This document shows positions 38,179 to 50,852 of a stretch of 64,000 bases of DNA, piece after piece. A program made the translations under genes and the position numbers. The DNA comes from Trileptium ribeirensis (Eukaryota > Nematoda > Enoplea > Enoplida > Thoracostomopsidae). Numbering within the stretch: the stretch's first letter is position 1; each line of letters opens with the position of its first letter. The notes beneath the pieces are model-generated. The model saw only the letters and a list, made by a program, of their open reading frames with translations. It did not search any database and was not told the origin of the DNA. Where the stretch lies: NCBI GenBank assembly GCA_030248225.1, contig JASANE010018331.1, forward strand, positions 1 through 64,000, in the 5' to 3' direction.

Positions 38179-41100
38179 ACGAGCGGTGTTTTCACCTTTG
38201 TAACATTGCTAGCGGCAAAAATCGTTAACATTTTTTGTCTGTCTGTGGAGTTCTTAACTCATAACCGGATAGGTGGATCTTCAAAAAATTTTTTTATTTG
38301 ATCACAAATTTATATCTCCTTTCATGAGATGCTAAACCCGCCGACCACGTCTTGTGGACTATAATGAACCCCAGAGGTCGGTCAAAGTCACATTTTTTAT
38401 TTGGCCATCCGGGTATATATCTTTCGGCACCATCTCGAGATAGAGCTTTGCTAGCGAAAAACGGAGACTCTCCCATCGAGCTAGAGAATTCTCTCATCGA
38501 AAGTTACAAATTTATGTTATGTGTTATGCATTTTCCGAGCTATGCGCTCAAGTTTAAAAATACCCCAAAAAAGTGAAATTTTTACAAAGCAAGATTTTTG
38601 CTTGTTGGAGATGAACTATGGGATTATAGGGCTATTTAACCTGTTGAACAAGTTGTTTTCACTGTTTTAAGATGATACAAGCTGTGTTATTAGCCCTGTA
38701 GGACACCAAATTTTGACACCAAAAATATTCAAAGTTCGAAACTTTTCCTATATAGAAGCATGTAGACGAATCGATCGTGTCTATAGATTTTCTCGGTTTT
38801 CTAAATGAATAAAAGAAAGAAAATTTCAAAAGATTTTGTCTTTTTGGTCATTGGAAGAAGAAATATCCGGTCCATGTGTAAGCTGCTGAGTTTGTCCGGT
38901 CCTAGAAATAAAAGGCGTAAATTACGCAAAGCTTGATTAAAAAATGCGAAACAGGTGCTCAAAAACGCGTAAATTACGCAAAAAAATGAGAAAATAAACG
39001 CGACAAATTGTGACAACCCATCGCGCGCCACATGCTAAAATCCGCTAATCTGCGGAGCAATTGTAAAACTAGAACTACTGACTTCTGTTTTTCAATAATT
39101 TCCGACTGCAGTCCTCGCGAAATAAGACTGTTACTCGCGTGAGACATGCTTGCGAATTGCCATGACATGCTGGTAAGAAATTTGTTCAACCATTAGAATT
39201 TCGAAATGCGACAAGCATCACTATCGAGTACTGCAATTTAAGTGCAATTTTCTAATGAAATCAATACGGTCAAAATGATGAAGCACATTACGCTTTTATT
39301 AATATGTACAACGAATAATGAGCAATATGCAATATAAACAAATATTTTTCATAACAGAGATAGCACCGGGAGTCATTATGTACAGACAGGTTGAATAACA
39401 GGTTACAGAGGGTATTTAAAAACTGGGGTGAAAGATTCTTCGTCCACATGACCTAAAGGGGCTTTCACTTGACCTTTGGGAGGTGGGGGCGAGAACTGCG
39501 AAATTTGGTTACAGCATTGTAACGTACATATGTGATCACTGGTTTACGTTCAATGCAACTAAGGGCATAATGGTTAGACAGAAATGACCTAGCCGACGAA
39601 ATTGGATGGTTTTTAATATATCGGGATGCCTTTGGATACATGAATTGGAGAAATCAAAATATAACACCAGCCAAGACACATATCAGATGCAGAACCACAG
39701 AAAACATGGTGGTTTCGAAAAATAGGCCCCTGCCTCTGCGTAGACAGCCCAGACCACAGTATTACCAATGGATAAAGCGCTCTTCAAAACATACGCATAC
39801 GTACGTATGAGCATGACAAGTATGGTCTTTACCTATTTATTCAACCCTGATCAAAACGTATTTTAATTCCATTGTGCAGCGCCGATTTGGTATATGCCAG
39901 CGTCATATGCTGGTCATAAACTAGCGTCCTATGCTGATCATAAACTACCTATAATCTCGAGCCAGAATGAGCAATTTACTCTTTATACATTCGGATCAAA
40001 TAGGAATATTGAAAAGTAGGTCAGGCTGTGCGAATTCGGATGGAAAAAAGCAACATGAATATAAGCCGTCCAAGTATGAATACCATACTGGTAGCTGGTC
40101 ATATGTGAAAAACATTTGTACGCTCGAATTCAATCATATTTCGCCGTACTATGGCATGATGCCATCGGTTTCAAGAATTACAGCCGCCTATCTTGGAGAT
40201 AGATGATGTCCAATGGCCATCCTGTCTATTTCACTAATGAAGTCGACACAACTTATATGTTGAATCTGAGCATAAAGATTGAACTTACTGTGAACATCGA
40301 ATAGATTTCTGGGGTTCGCGAACACAGATGAGCTGCAGCTAGTCTTGGTTTTATTGATTTTGGGTTTTTGATAAGTTTGTACACATATCTGTACTTGTGC
40401 AGAAACTTAGTGAGTCGGTGTCAGCTATTCACTAAGAGTTAGATACATTTTTCTACATCTCAATTTGCTTAAATTTTTTGCAACAGCAAAGCTAGCTCTA
40501 TACCTTGTTGACTTACCAATTTCCGCATTAAAGTTTTCGATTTGGATGCAAGAAGAAACGTAAAGTTTAACAAAATTCGGCTGTCTCGGGCAGGTTTTAT
40601 ACCTAGTACATGGTGTGACAGGTCCGCCAGAGTCTGAACCGAATTTCGCCGCAGGCTAAGAGTGTTTATGTCAGCGATTGTATTAAACTTATCGAAATAT
40701 GTCGTCAGAAATTGTTTTTCATGATGACAGAAAAATCATAATATACAATGTTTCTGATGCGTCTTAAACTGCGGTTACTTCAAAAAACAAAATATGTGGC
40801 GGTATCGCTTGCAAAAAAAATTTTATTATGAAATTATAATTATTAATAGACTGGGTTTTGCCCGCACTCACAGTATGCTTAAATGAAATGTTCTTACCAT
40901 ATTAAGAAAACTGACTTATGAGAGAAAACAACAACATCCTGACAATGCCTAACAAACGAAGTTCAATAATATGGTAGCATCGTTCACAAAAATTATGTAT
41001 GTAGTGAGATATTTCCATCCAGAGCCTGCTCTAAGACGCATGTCTTATTAACATCGAAACCAGGAATCTATAAAAAATGGTAGATACTACATGTACCTAT

Positions 41101-41415
41101 ATACACTATAATTGTAGCAAACAAGGGGTAAGACTTTAAACGAAGAAAAATGCTATGAAAGTAGTAGGTTATGAAAACGGAATCATTCACACTAAACTTA
41201 CATCAGTCAACAACCTCAGCGAACGAATATTACCTGCCTATTATCAGAAATTTAACATAAATGGCAGTCACGTTAACAAGTAAAGAAAACAAATTATTAA
41301 CAATACTTTGATATACCTACGCAATATATACTGTGCTATGGTTGAACAATGTCGTGTATGTTCAAGCCACGACGTCCTATGTTTTGAAAAGTATACATAA
41401 GATGACTGTCGATTG

Positions 41416-41957
41416 GTTTAACTATTCAGAAATGTAGGTGTATGTTAGAATTGAACCGGTCTAAGTTGATATGCATAACAGAGTAAAGACTATTCAGAAG
41501 TAGTTGGCTGTCCGGTTCTATGCCTTTTGGATATCTGCATGGCAGAGAATAATCGTGATTCCGGCTCCGGCGAAAATCGTGTACCGGCTGCAGTTACGGC
41601 AAAAGGCAAAAACCATGTCGGAACCGGAATTCCGGCTTAAAATTTTGTTTGAATGTGCCACATTTTTGCTACATCTGTGGCACGAACATGCTAAATATAA
41701 ACACAATGATCAAGTTCCTAAAAACCAAACCAAAGAAAAGATTAACTCAGCAAATTGGCCAGTGAAACGTAAGACACATAATATATGGCATTGGGAATTT
41801 TGCACCTTGACCCTGCAGAATTTTGTCAACAAAAAAGCCAGGTCGTTGCTTGTAGCAGCAGTTTTAACTATTCAGAAATTTACAGTGTATGTTAGAATTG
41901 AGCAGTCTAACTTGATATGCATAATAGAGTATGGAGTCTTTAGAAGTCGTTAGCTGT
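41416..41957 (+). mobile_element. Small element with direct terminal repeats
   Basis: A segment of about 95 bp (TTTAACTATTCAGAAAT, TATGTTAGAATTGA, TTGATATGCATAA) at 41416-41512 recurs in the same orientation at 41862-41957. The two enclose about 350 bp. This resembles a terminal-repeat retrotransposon in miniature. The 149-codon frame across it spans both repeats and is unlikely to be a gene. Confidence 0.5.
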
Positions 41958-44310
41958 AAGATTGGCTAACATAATTTGCGTCAAGCAACAGGCAGTGCGC
42001 TTGTGAAACTATAGATCAGTCTACATTGGAGGAGAGCAACATATCAGCAACGCAGCCAGAAACGGTGTTCTTAGTAATGTATTGGTATCCGTATTTATTG
42101 AAGCTGTGCGAGCAGTATCGCAGTTAGAAAGCATTGTTTGTTATGGGGATTTTAAAAACCGACATCTTGATCGATAAATAGACATTATTAGCTTCCTCGC
42201 CATGTTGAAAGTTCCAGAGTGGTTATACTGTCATCACAATACATTAAGTTTAATGTAAAATTTGTTTTCACTACATTTTAAATCCACAGTACCTACATTT
42301 TTTGTTTGTCTTTTTTAGTATATATAAGGTTCGAAGACTAGGTTCCAGTCGCTACTTCCTGTTCCGGTTATTTCCCGCTGCATGGTGTATGATGTAAAAA
42401 AGGTTTTGCATTTCCAGTCAAAAGTAGCAAACAAACTACACCATAACTGAAACACTATATTTTATGCTATCTGTATAACACAAAAATAAAATAAACTCTG
42501 CCTTTGTGATCGCTTAGGTACCTTTGATTAGATCCTTTAATTTCCCGACACACATTTTGGACCTCTACTAACCAGTTTATAAAGCATACAGAAATAAGGC
42601 TGATAAATCAAACATTAGCATATGTATTTATAATTTTTGAATCATATACTCCGTAGTACAGGAATTCTTTACTGTGCCGTTATTTCAGTTACAGCCAAGT
42701 AGGTATTGTTTAGTAACTTGCGACAGACTATACTGAGAAATGTGTTTTAATCAGTAATTCTCGTATACATATGAGCCACAACATATGATAAGGAAATTTA
42801 TAGTATTTCACATTGCTGAGGACTGTCTAACTAAACTAAACTGTTTAACTGGCAAAATAACCCTATATGGCCTACACATTATTCACCCTCAGAAAACTTA
42901 TTAATATTTCTATTTATTATACCTTCGTGAAAAGGCCGAGTTCCGGTAAAAAATTGAAGTTCCGGTACCGGCTAGTTTCGGTTCCGATTACTCCCTGGCA
43001 TATGTAAACATTAGTAATATTTTTCACTTACTAATAGTCTTACACCTTTATGACAACTCTTGTTACCACAGTAATTCTATAAATCACATTAGATTATACT
43101 GCATTAAGCTGTACTCATTAGTGTTATCATTATTAATAAGTTATACTTTATGCTTTGATTTCGATTCTTTTTCAAGAACATGATGTAAACAGGCTTTTTT
43201 CACTTTGCACAATGCGTAATTTGCGTTTTTGTCAAAAATAAAAATGCATACGGCCCTGCTGAAATTTGTCCATTTATTTGTAACATCTATTAATATACTT
43301 GTCTGAAGTACACTTAAACTCAAAAATACTGTGTGCGTTTTATCTATTACATATTAGAACATACAATAAAAAGGTATAACATGTATATGAACATGTACAA
43401 ATAAACATGAAGAATGTAGCCACCAAAATTTGGCCTTTGCCAAGTGCGGATCGTTTTGAATCTCTCGTTGTTGGACTTGATCTCTTTGTATCGCCATCCT
43501 TTGGTTCTTGGTGCGAATTATGTTTTATGAAGAATCCTTTACATTTCTCGTACAGAAAAAATGCGTAACGTGTCGTGCATAATGCGAAAATTATGCAAAG
43601 AAATACGATAAATACACTCTATACGATGGAAGGTACAACTTGTGTATAATGGCTGTCGAAACGCAAAAGAAAAAGCGCCATTATAGTTTCTCGGGGGTAT
43701 CTCAGTCGAACTGAGGGAACATAAAGTACGTTAACTGTCAGAGAAGCGTCAAATAAGTGCATCATAGCGACTGATTGGAGTTTGGAGAAAACATTTTAGC
43801 AATTTTGTTCCCATAGGAAAAATCTGGGGCTTAGTCAAATAGAAAAAACTGACATATTTTGGAGCACACCAGAGAAAAATCGCAAATTTTTATAGTTGTA
43901 ACAAAGTACCTGGGTGGACCTGGAGGAAGCCAAAATTTACCTGAGAGCACGAACTTGTGGGCCTGCTCTCATCCCCTATATTTTGAAGAAGGAATGTCAA
44001 ATAGACTGCAATGACTACGGACCGAAGCTACGAAGTACACAATGTATGTCCTATATACAACGTATAATAGTTGCTCAAATTTGTGAGTACGATAGGGATT
44101 ACAGCAACTAAATTCCGTGATATGTCGTTTGTGCTCCGGAATTATTTCAACAAAGTTGGTAAAATCTTAGATGGTCGGTCAAGGTTTACATATGTACGTA
44201 GTACCCGTTATATTCCTTACTGAGAATTAGGGCATATTAATAATCTATCCACTTAAATTGACGAAATTTTTAACGAACTTTGGGCAACTCTTCGCCACAA
44301 TAGCAGCACA

Positions 44311-47300
44311 CTCAATTTGATGATTTATGCTGGTCATTCTCTAATGACAAAGTTGCTCTTCGCATATTGCCCTGCTTGTACATAGCTCACGGACAGCAAA
44401 CGCGATTTGATTGTAAAGTTGCAACTTTTCAAAATTAATACCCAGACCCGGAATTTTTGAAAACGAATACCCCAAGGCTTATATTTTTGACAATCGATAC
44501 CCAGACCTGGACCCGAACTACGCAGAAAAATGATGAATATACATACATTTTAGTTTTATACATATACATGTTATATTATGGCTGCTAATATATAACTCGA
44601 AATGGATAGTACTTCATAGCGATCATTTCACAGATTGCCTTATCGATATTGACGTTTTGCTGCGGTGTAAACTGAAACATTTGAATTCAACATGTAAACA
44701 AAACATTCTCTCTGTTGTGTTGTTTAGATATAAATGCTTGGCGTTTAACGTAATATTCTACTAGTTCAACATCTCACACTGGTTCTACTTTTCTGATACG
44801 GTAGATAGGATTGGCTTTAAGGTAAGCTCGAGGGGCACCCACAAAATTAATTCCACGAATTTTCCGCTTCGAGCACTATGGTACTACTTAATTTCACATT
44901 ACAATCAGTCATCAGAAGGTTCTTTTTGGCAAGCATGACTATTAGTGAATGTCACTGGATATTAAATCGACTGAGCTGGAAGGAGAGGGTTTTGAATTAA
45001 AATCCGCCATTAATCGCAGACAACCGGTCCGGGTATTTTTGGTATAACGGCAGACACGGGACCGGCCCTTGCAAACTAAAATAACCGGCCCCGGAATTGT
45101 TGAAAACGAATAGCCGGACCCGAATTTTTTTATTAGATCCGGATGCAACTCTATTTAATACAGTAGACAACATAGGTACACTATTTAAAATATGGTGTAT
45201 AACTTTTTATTGTACTGTAAACAATAAACGAATTTAACGGTAGTCCAATTACGCGGTGTATGCGGAAATTTTAGCGGCTAAACATTAGCTTCAATACTTG
45301 TCTGATTAGCGCAAAACATGTGTATTTTTCACGGACAACTCTAATTAATCAGGTGTATTGACGGTATAATGTATGCAAAGTATTAGTAACAGCAAACTGA
45401 AAATTATATGCTTGTAAGCGTATACGTTATAAACCCCTGTATGTCGAAAAAATGCACTGAGATTTAAAAGTGCACCGAATTAGCACATGTGAACTTTTTA
45501 TAACAGCCCTAGGTTTGTGCAGCTAAGCCGTGCTACGTTGTTAACTATTACAACGTCGAAACCGTGTTGCTGATGTATATATATGTATTGTATATATTTC
45601 TAAGCAATTCTATCTACAGTTGACAATAGTCTTTGGCATAAAGTTTATATTAGTATTTCAAAATGTAACCAATGTTTGCGCAATACTGCTCGAATATCAA
45701 TACTACTGCAATCTCATTGTTCCACTTAATCTAATAGGTGCACTCATCATAATGCACTTGCTAGACGAAATTAACACGGTAGAGTGAAAACAATTCTAAG
45801 TCTTGAAGGATAGCGTACCGCAAAGGCACAGGTTACAATTATCTATATATTTTTGCTGCAAATTAACATTGAGGAATATACTGTTCTATATACTTATACA
45901 TACTTTTTTGAGGGTAACAGACAACAACAAGCAATCAAAGAGACAATGTTGCAGCTTTGAATCGAAATTGAAACAACACCATATTAAATTTAGGGACAGT
46001 GATCACATTTACAGGTTAATGTAATATTTCAACCAATAGACTTTCTATATTGACAGATATAAATTTATAATCTATATAATAGCTAACATCAATTGCAGCT
46101 ACGGACAGAAATACAGAGCCAATCATTCATGAAAATTACGCAATACCGGATATTTTGCGAAAGATATGCTGTTGCATATTTCAATAATAAGAAAGTATAG
46201 GCATTACTCTATTACAAAACGCAAAAAGCTTACCTCAACATAACCATATATTATGTCGATAAAGCTGCCAAGAACGATAATAAAATCGAATACGTTCCAC
46301 GCGTCTCCGAAGTAATTCTGAAATAAGGGCACATTATATTGCGCAGTCGGCTTATGCAGCTTTTACAAACGTTCATAATAATATCGTTTTGGAAAAAAAA
46401 CAGCTCCAATTAGCGCGGAAAGCAGTGTATTATAATTATACGCTTAAAACACCACAGAATGCTACGTGATTCAGAATATTTTTATGCCAATGTCGATTTT
46501 TATGTCGGCATTCCTATGTCATACACGTTACAGATAATAGTTTTTGAGTAGCAACCAAAAAACAAACACTCAACAAGCTATAAACACCTGTGCTATGGAC
46601 ATATAGAACATTGAGGCTGAGTCAAACGCACAATCCATCTCAAGTAAAACCGCAAAATAACGGGAAAAAACTCGTTATGTTTTGTTTTAAGCCAGACATC
46701 ATCGGTTTCGTTCCATAATTTACATTTATATAGCTCACGAAACATCGAGCGTACATGTCCACTTGAAACGTTTATAATACCATATAATTTGTGTCTGTAC
46801 TATTATCAAATCGTATCAAAATTTAATGTAGCAATATTTTCCAAAATACAACGGGCTTGTGGTTCCCACAAACAATAAACAGCAACCAAACGTTGACACA
46901 GGACACTATTAGCTTGTTTGACGGAGAGAAAAAATCAATAACTTCAAGACTCAATTCTCATTTCGATAACTATGAGTTATACAGATTTTATCAAAAATTA
47001 TTTGCTCCCTATGCGAAATTTGAAAATAGAAAAACCTCTTACACTGAGCGCAACAAACCACGAGAAGAGTGAAATTGCGGACACATTTGAAAAACTACTC
47101 AAAATTCATCATGCCATAACATAACTAACATTATTAATGTTAATGCAACCTAATCTTATTATGTTTTCAAGTCATTTGCAATTAAACACTAAGCATAACC
47201 TAGCTTAATGAACATGCACGGAAGCCAGAGTTGGCTGTTCCATTCGGATATAGTCAAAACTTATCGTCGCTGCTAAATTTTTCTTCACGGTTGCTGCATG

Positions 47301-50300
47301 CATATTACCTTTCGTTAAGCGCAATTTTCTTCGTATTTAATCGGTATACAGAAATGGTGTCACAAAAGTATACAATTAATATCACTCCTGTGTTGTGGCC
47401 AAAAAGGTCAATCGATCATGCTAATTCGAAATTATGACCAATAATTAGCAAATGACGCTTTTTAATAATACCCTAATCCCTAACTCGATCTGCTCGGTGA
47501 TGCGTGCGATTATATGTATTTCATTCACAGGCCTTTAGATAGGTCCAGTGTCGAATCTTGAACACTTTCTACTAAACTTTTTATATTTACAAATACTTCA
47601 CTATGCCACCTTTTTTCCATCTGCAATAAGCTTATAATTTATAAATTGTTCTTCCGCACCTCGATAAAGATATAGAAAACAAAAAATGTTAACATTCGTT
47701 TTATTGTTAACCAGTTTTACGCTAACTAATCAAATGAGCAGCAGGCTGACACCATTTGCCGGCTACACAAGAGATTTGCGGAGCATACATTGTAGCCAGA
47801 GACATAGCCGGATTGGTAGATAAGCAGCCTTTATTCGCCTGCCCCCTTTTATATCGACACCAGTTTAATAAGCTGAACAAAATGATTCGGCAAAGATTTC
47901 GTTACATCAGTACTTTGTCCTGCGCTAGTGTTTTTAACGAGATACGCCGATCGAAATCTATTTTATTTAAGCAAATGGAAAATAAATCAATACAACTGCT
48001 ACTACTGCGACACGAAGCTATATTAACTAGTTGTGGCATGCATATGAGCTCCACCGTATCCGCAATCGAGCAATGCGCATACATCACCCGTTATTTCTCC
48101 TATCAACCTTCGTATATTGAACAAACCGCTTGACCATTATGAACTATTATATACTAATTTCTGTTTGCTTCATCGAACCAAATATATATAGTTTATTTCA
48201 GTAAGGTGAAAATTAAAGCTACATATGTGTATGTTATTAGTACGCTGCAAAAAAGGCAAGCACAATAATGCTAAAATTGTTTCATTGTTCAATGAGAAAA
48301 CAACCAACTATTGCCCTATTCGGATGTAAATGCGACTCGTACTACGTGACAGAAGTTAGCTAATTTATATTGCTGAGCCATAGATTTTAAATGAATATTC
48401 AACTGTCAAGAAGCACCAAGGACTAGATGGGTAAGGTTTAAGTTAGAATCACAGAATGCATAATAATTTTATGGCGAGTAATAACAGTATGTGCCAGAAA
48501 TAACCATCGCATTTCGACAGAGTCGCGGACGAGTGGCTCGATCAAGCTTTCGAAACCATTTAAATTAATAATAAATTCTATTTTAAGAATAAGTTTATTT
48601 CGAGAGAGTATCGAGCGAACGACAGTCATTTTTTGGCGTATACTGTACTAGCATAGCGACGAAAAACGTAGTGAATGGGTATATTCTATTGCCACAGAAC
48701 ACTTGAATACATTAGCGGCAAAGTGAGAGACGTCTTAGCAACGAGTAAACATGTGCCATTTCCATAATCCCTAAATGAAACTCGACAATTAAGATTCTGA
48801 GATCCTAAACTGAGCTTTTGCAATCCCCTAAAATACCCGAATAGGTAGTATAGCCCAGCAACTCATTAAGCGCACTATGACGACGACGGTCAAAAACACT
48901 AAAATTTTCAACCTTTCAATCAAAGATTTTCAACAATCTTGATATTGTAAGGTCATTTTTAACGTATGGTTACACTTACAGTATGGCCACACACTGCGCA
49001 AATTGCTTTCACCGTAAGCTAAGAAAACTAAACATATGCTTTTTTCCAACATTTTTGGGTTTAAAAATCAAAAAGCTGCGAAAATTGTAGAAAAATATGC
49101 GCCTTCTTAAAGCATTTTAAGACTAAAAATCCAAATGCGGAAGAGCAATATTTTCAGAGAAGGGCCGAATTGAGGAGACAGACCGGGGAGAGCGGGAGCC
49201 GAAAAATTGGCTCCCCGGTTTGGAGAAACCAGTAAGCCTGTCCAGACTTCAAGGTAAAATTAAATTTTAAAAATGGTATATTTTTTATTTCTGGCATTAC
49301 TAACATACGCTTAACATGTTATATAACCCTAAACATCGCCCTCTGCAACAAGCAAACACCTAAAAATATGTAGTCATAAATATTAAAATGGTCAGTTTAA
49401 CTAAAATATTTAAACTTTAACCCGTTGCTTCAAAACTACTGCTCCGACAAAATAATGCATAACTCCGAAGTTGCCGTTATCGATAAGCGGAATCTGGGCT
49501 CCTTTTTTGATCGGAATTGCTCCACCATGATATATAACTTAAAATGCCTGAGACCCCATGTGCCCAAAATTGATATAGTAGAACGCGATAATTTTTGGAC
49601 ATTTTAGTCAGAATAAAATGACGCAGAGCTTAGCTTTACATAAACAAGTTCGAATATTATAGAAACACGTTTAAAAAAGTTTGGAAAATTTATCATCCAA
49701 TGAAGAGTATTGCGGACACGAACCTATTATAATAATAGAAGTTTTATATTTTAAACACAGGAAATTCTGTACACCATACACCCATTTCACTTATCACATC
49801 CGCTGTAATAAGTCCACAAACTTCAACCCCAAAATTTAACGTCACATTAAAACACTGTTACTGTTATTTCGATTAAAAATCAGCAACCAAAATAAGAAAT
49901 AATAATGAACTACGAGATTTTTTCAGAAAATCATAGTCTTGTGTTACCAATGCATTACCTATTATTCTAACCGATTATAAACATTTACGAATGGTTGCAT
50001 GATGTATTGCTAAAGTTGCGGTTAAACACTAAAACACCACCAAGACAAACAAATGAGCGCAAACACAGTATTACCGAGTGAACAGTTGGAGCAAATCATT
50101 TAAATAAAAATGAGAAGGCTATTACCGCACGAAAACTGAAAGCTCTCACCGTTTAAAGACAAAATTTATAAGTTCTAAGTTATTTCCAATGAGTCTCAGC
50201 GACTAGATGAGGAAATAGAGTAGAATCCTTGATAAATTGTTTACCGCCCATAAACACAATCATTAAGGAGCCGGCACAATAGACCCCACGAGATGCACGC

Positions 50301-50420
50301 AGTCAGACTTCTATTTTAGGCGGGACAAAACAATTTCAAGATAAAATAAACCAATTTCACAGGGTGTAAGATTTTTTGATTTTAATGAAATATTTCATGA
50401 TGTGAAATTCACACAACCTC
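44311..50420 (+). repeat. Left arm of a giant inverted repeat
   Basis: About 6.1 kb whose reverse complement follows at 50853-56762. It contains the sense IVS3 exon (46234-46317) and flanking intron. Matching landmarks include the vertebrate-style CCGG-rich block near 45000, the AT-rich stretches around 45600, and the block at 49168-49260. Between about 45150 and 49150 the arms look nearly identical. The last 1.2 kb of this arm (49200-50420) has many single-base indels relative to both other copies, which agree with each other there. Confidence 0.93.
46234..46317 (-). CDS. Cav1: Cav1 exon encoding segment IVS3
   Basis: 84 nt, 28 codons, phase 0 at both ends, between a TTTCAG acceptor and a GAG|GTAAGC donor. 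It translates to [12 protein letters not shown] followed by [16 protein letters not shown], the IVS3 voltage-sensor helix with its conserved Asn and Asp residues. In vertebrate CACNA1C the IVS3 region is encoded by mutually exclusive exons 31 and 32, which have this length, so the exon boundaries are ancient. I found no second sense-strand version nearby. An antisense copy lies at 54964-55047 within the large inverted repeat. The upstream exon (IVS1-S2) was not found in the window. Confidence 0.95.
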
Positions 50421-50852
50421 TGGAAATGTTAAACACCGCAGAAAATAGTGTAATAAAAAATATAAGAAATAAAAACATAATTTGCTCGAAGGCTTTACAA
50501 TTTGTCCAGTTATGTAGGTCGAAAGGATAAATTTCTCATTCAAAAGATATTTTTCAGCCCCCCCATCCATAGTAGTCTAGCTATATATTCTGAGGCGTGT
50601 ACTTTTTGGAATAGAACTTTGTCTATATACTTTAAGAAATAAAGTATTGTAGAAGTGTTTTTGTGTGTGGCTATAGCATAGATGGTATGTTATATATGAA
50701 TATATTTGTTAATTTTTGGTAATTTGGTGGTTTACGTTTGCGTTTGTTTTAATATTATACAGTTGACATAATGTGCTCGTCTGTTCAGAGCATTAAAAAA
50801 TTGTTCAGTAAAATGTTTTAGTTTTATAGTTTTTTAAGTAGGTTTTATTTCA
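50421..50852. other. Spacer between the inverted repeat arms
   Basis: About 430 bp, single-copy with respect to the arms but present again, with many small insertions, at about 58020-58450. It therefore belongs to the normal sequence on the telomere- or centromere-neutral side of the left arm, and the inversion junction lies near 50822-50853. No gene or splice site recognised. Confidence 0.8.

Noticed and set aside
41504..41953. 149-codon open frame
   Set aside because: It runs across the direct terminal repeats of a small element and includes CCGG-type simple repeat; no protein signature.
47756..48133. 125-codon open frame on the plus strand, repeated in antisense at about 53145-53524
   Set aside because: It is long for an intron, but I recognise no domain. 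The mirror copy is broken by small indels, and it lies antisense in a Cav1 intron. Length alone does not support a gene.
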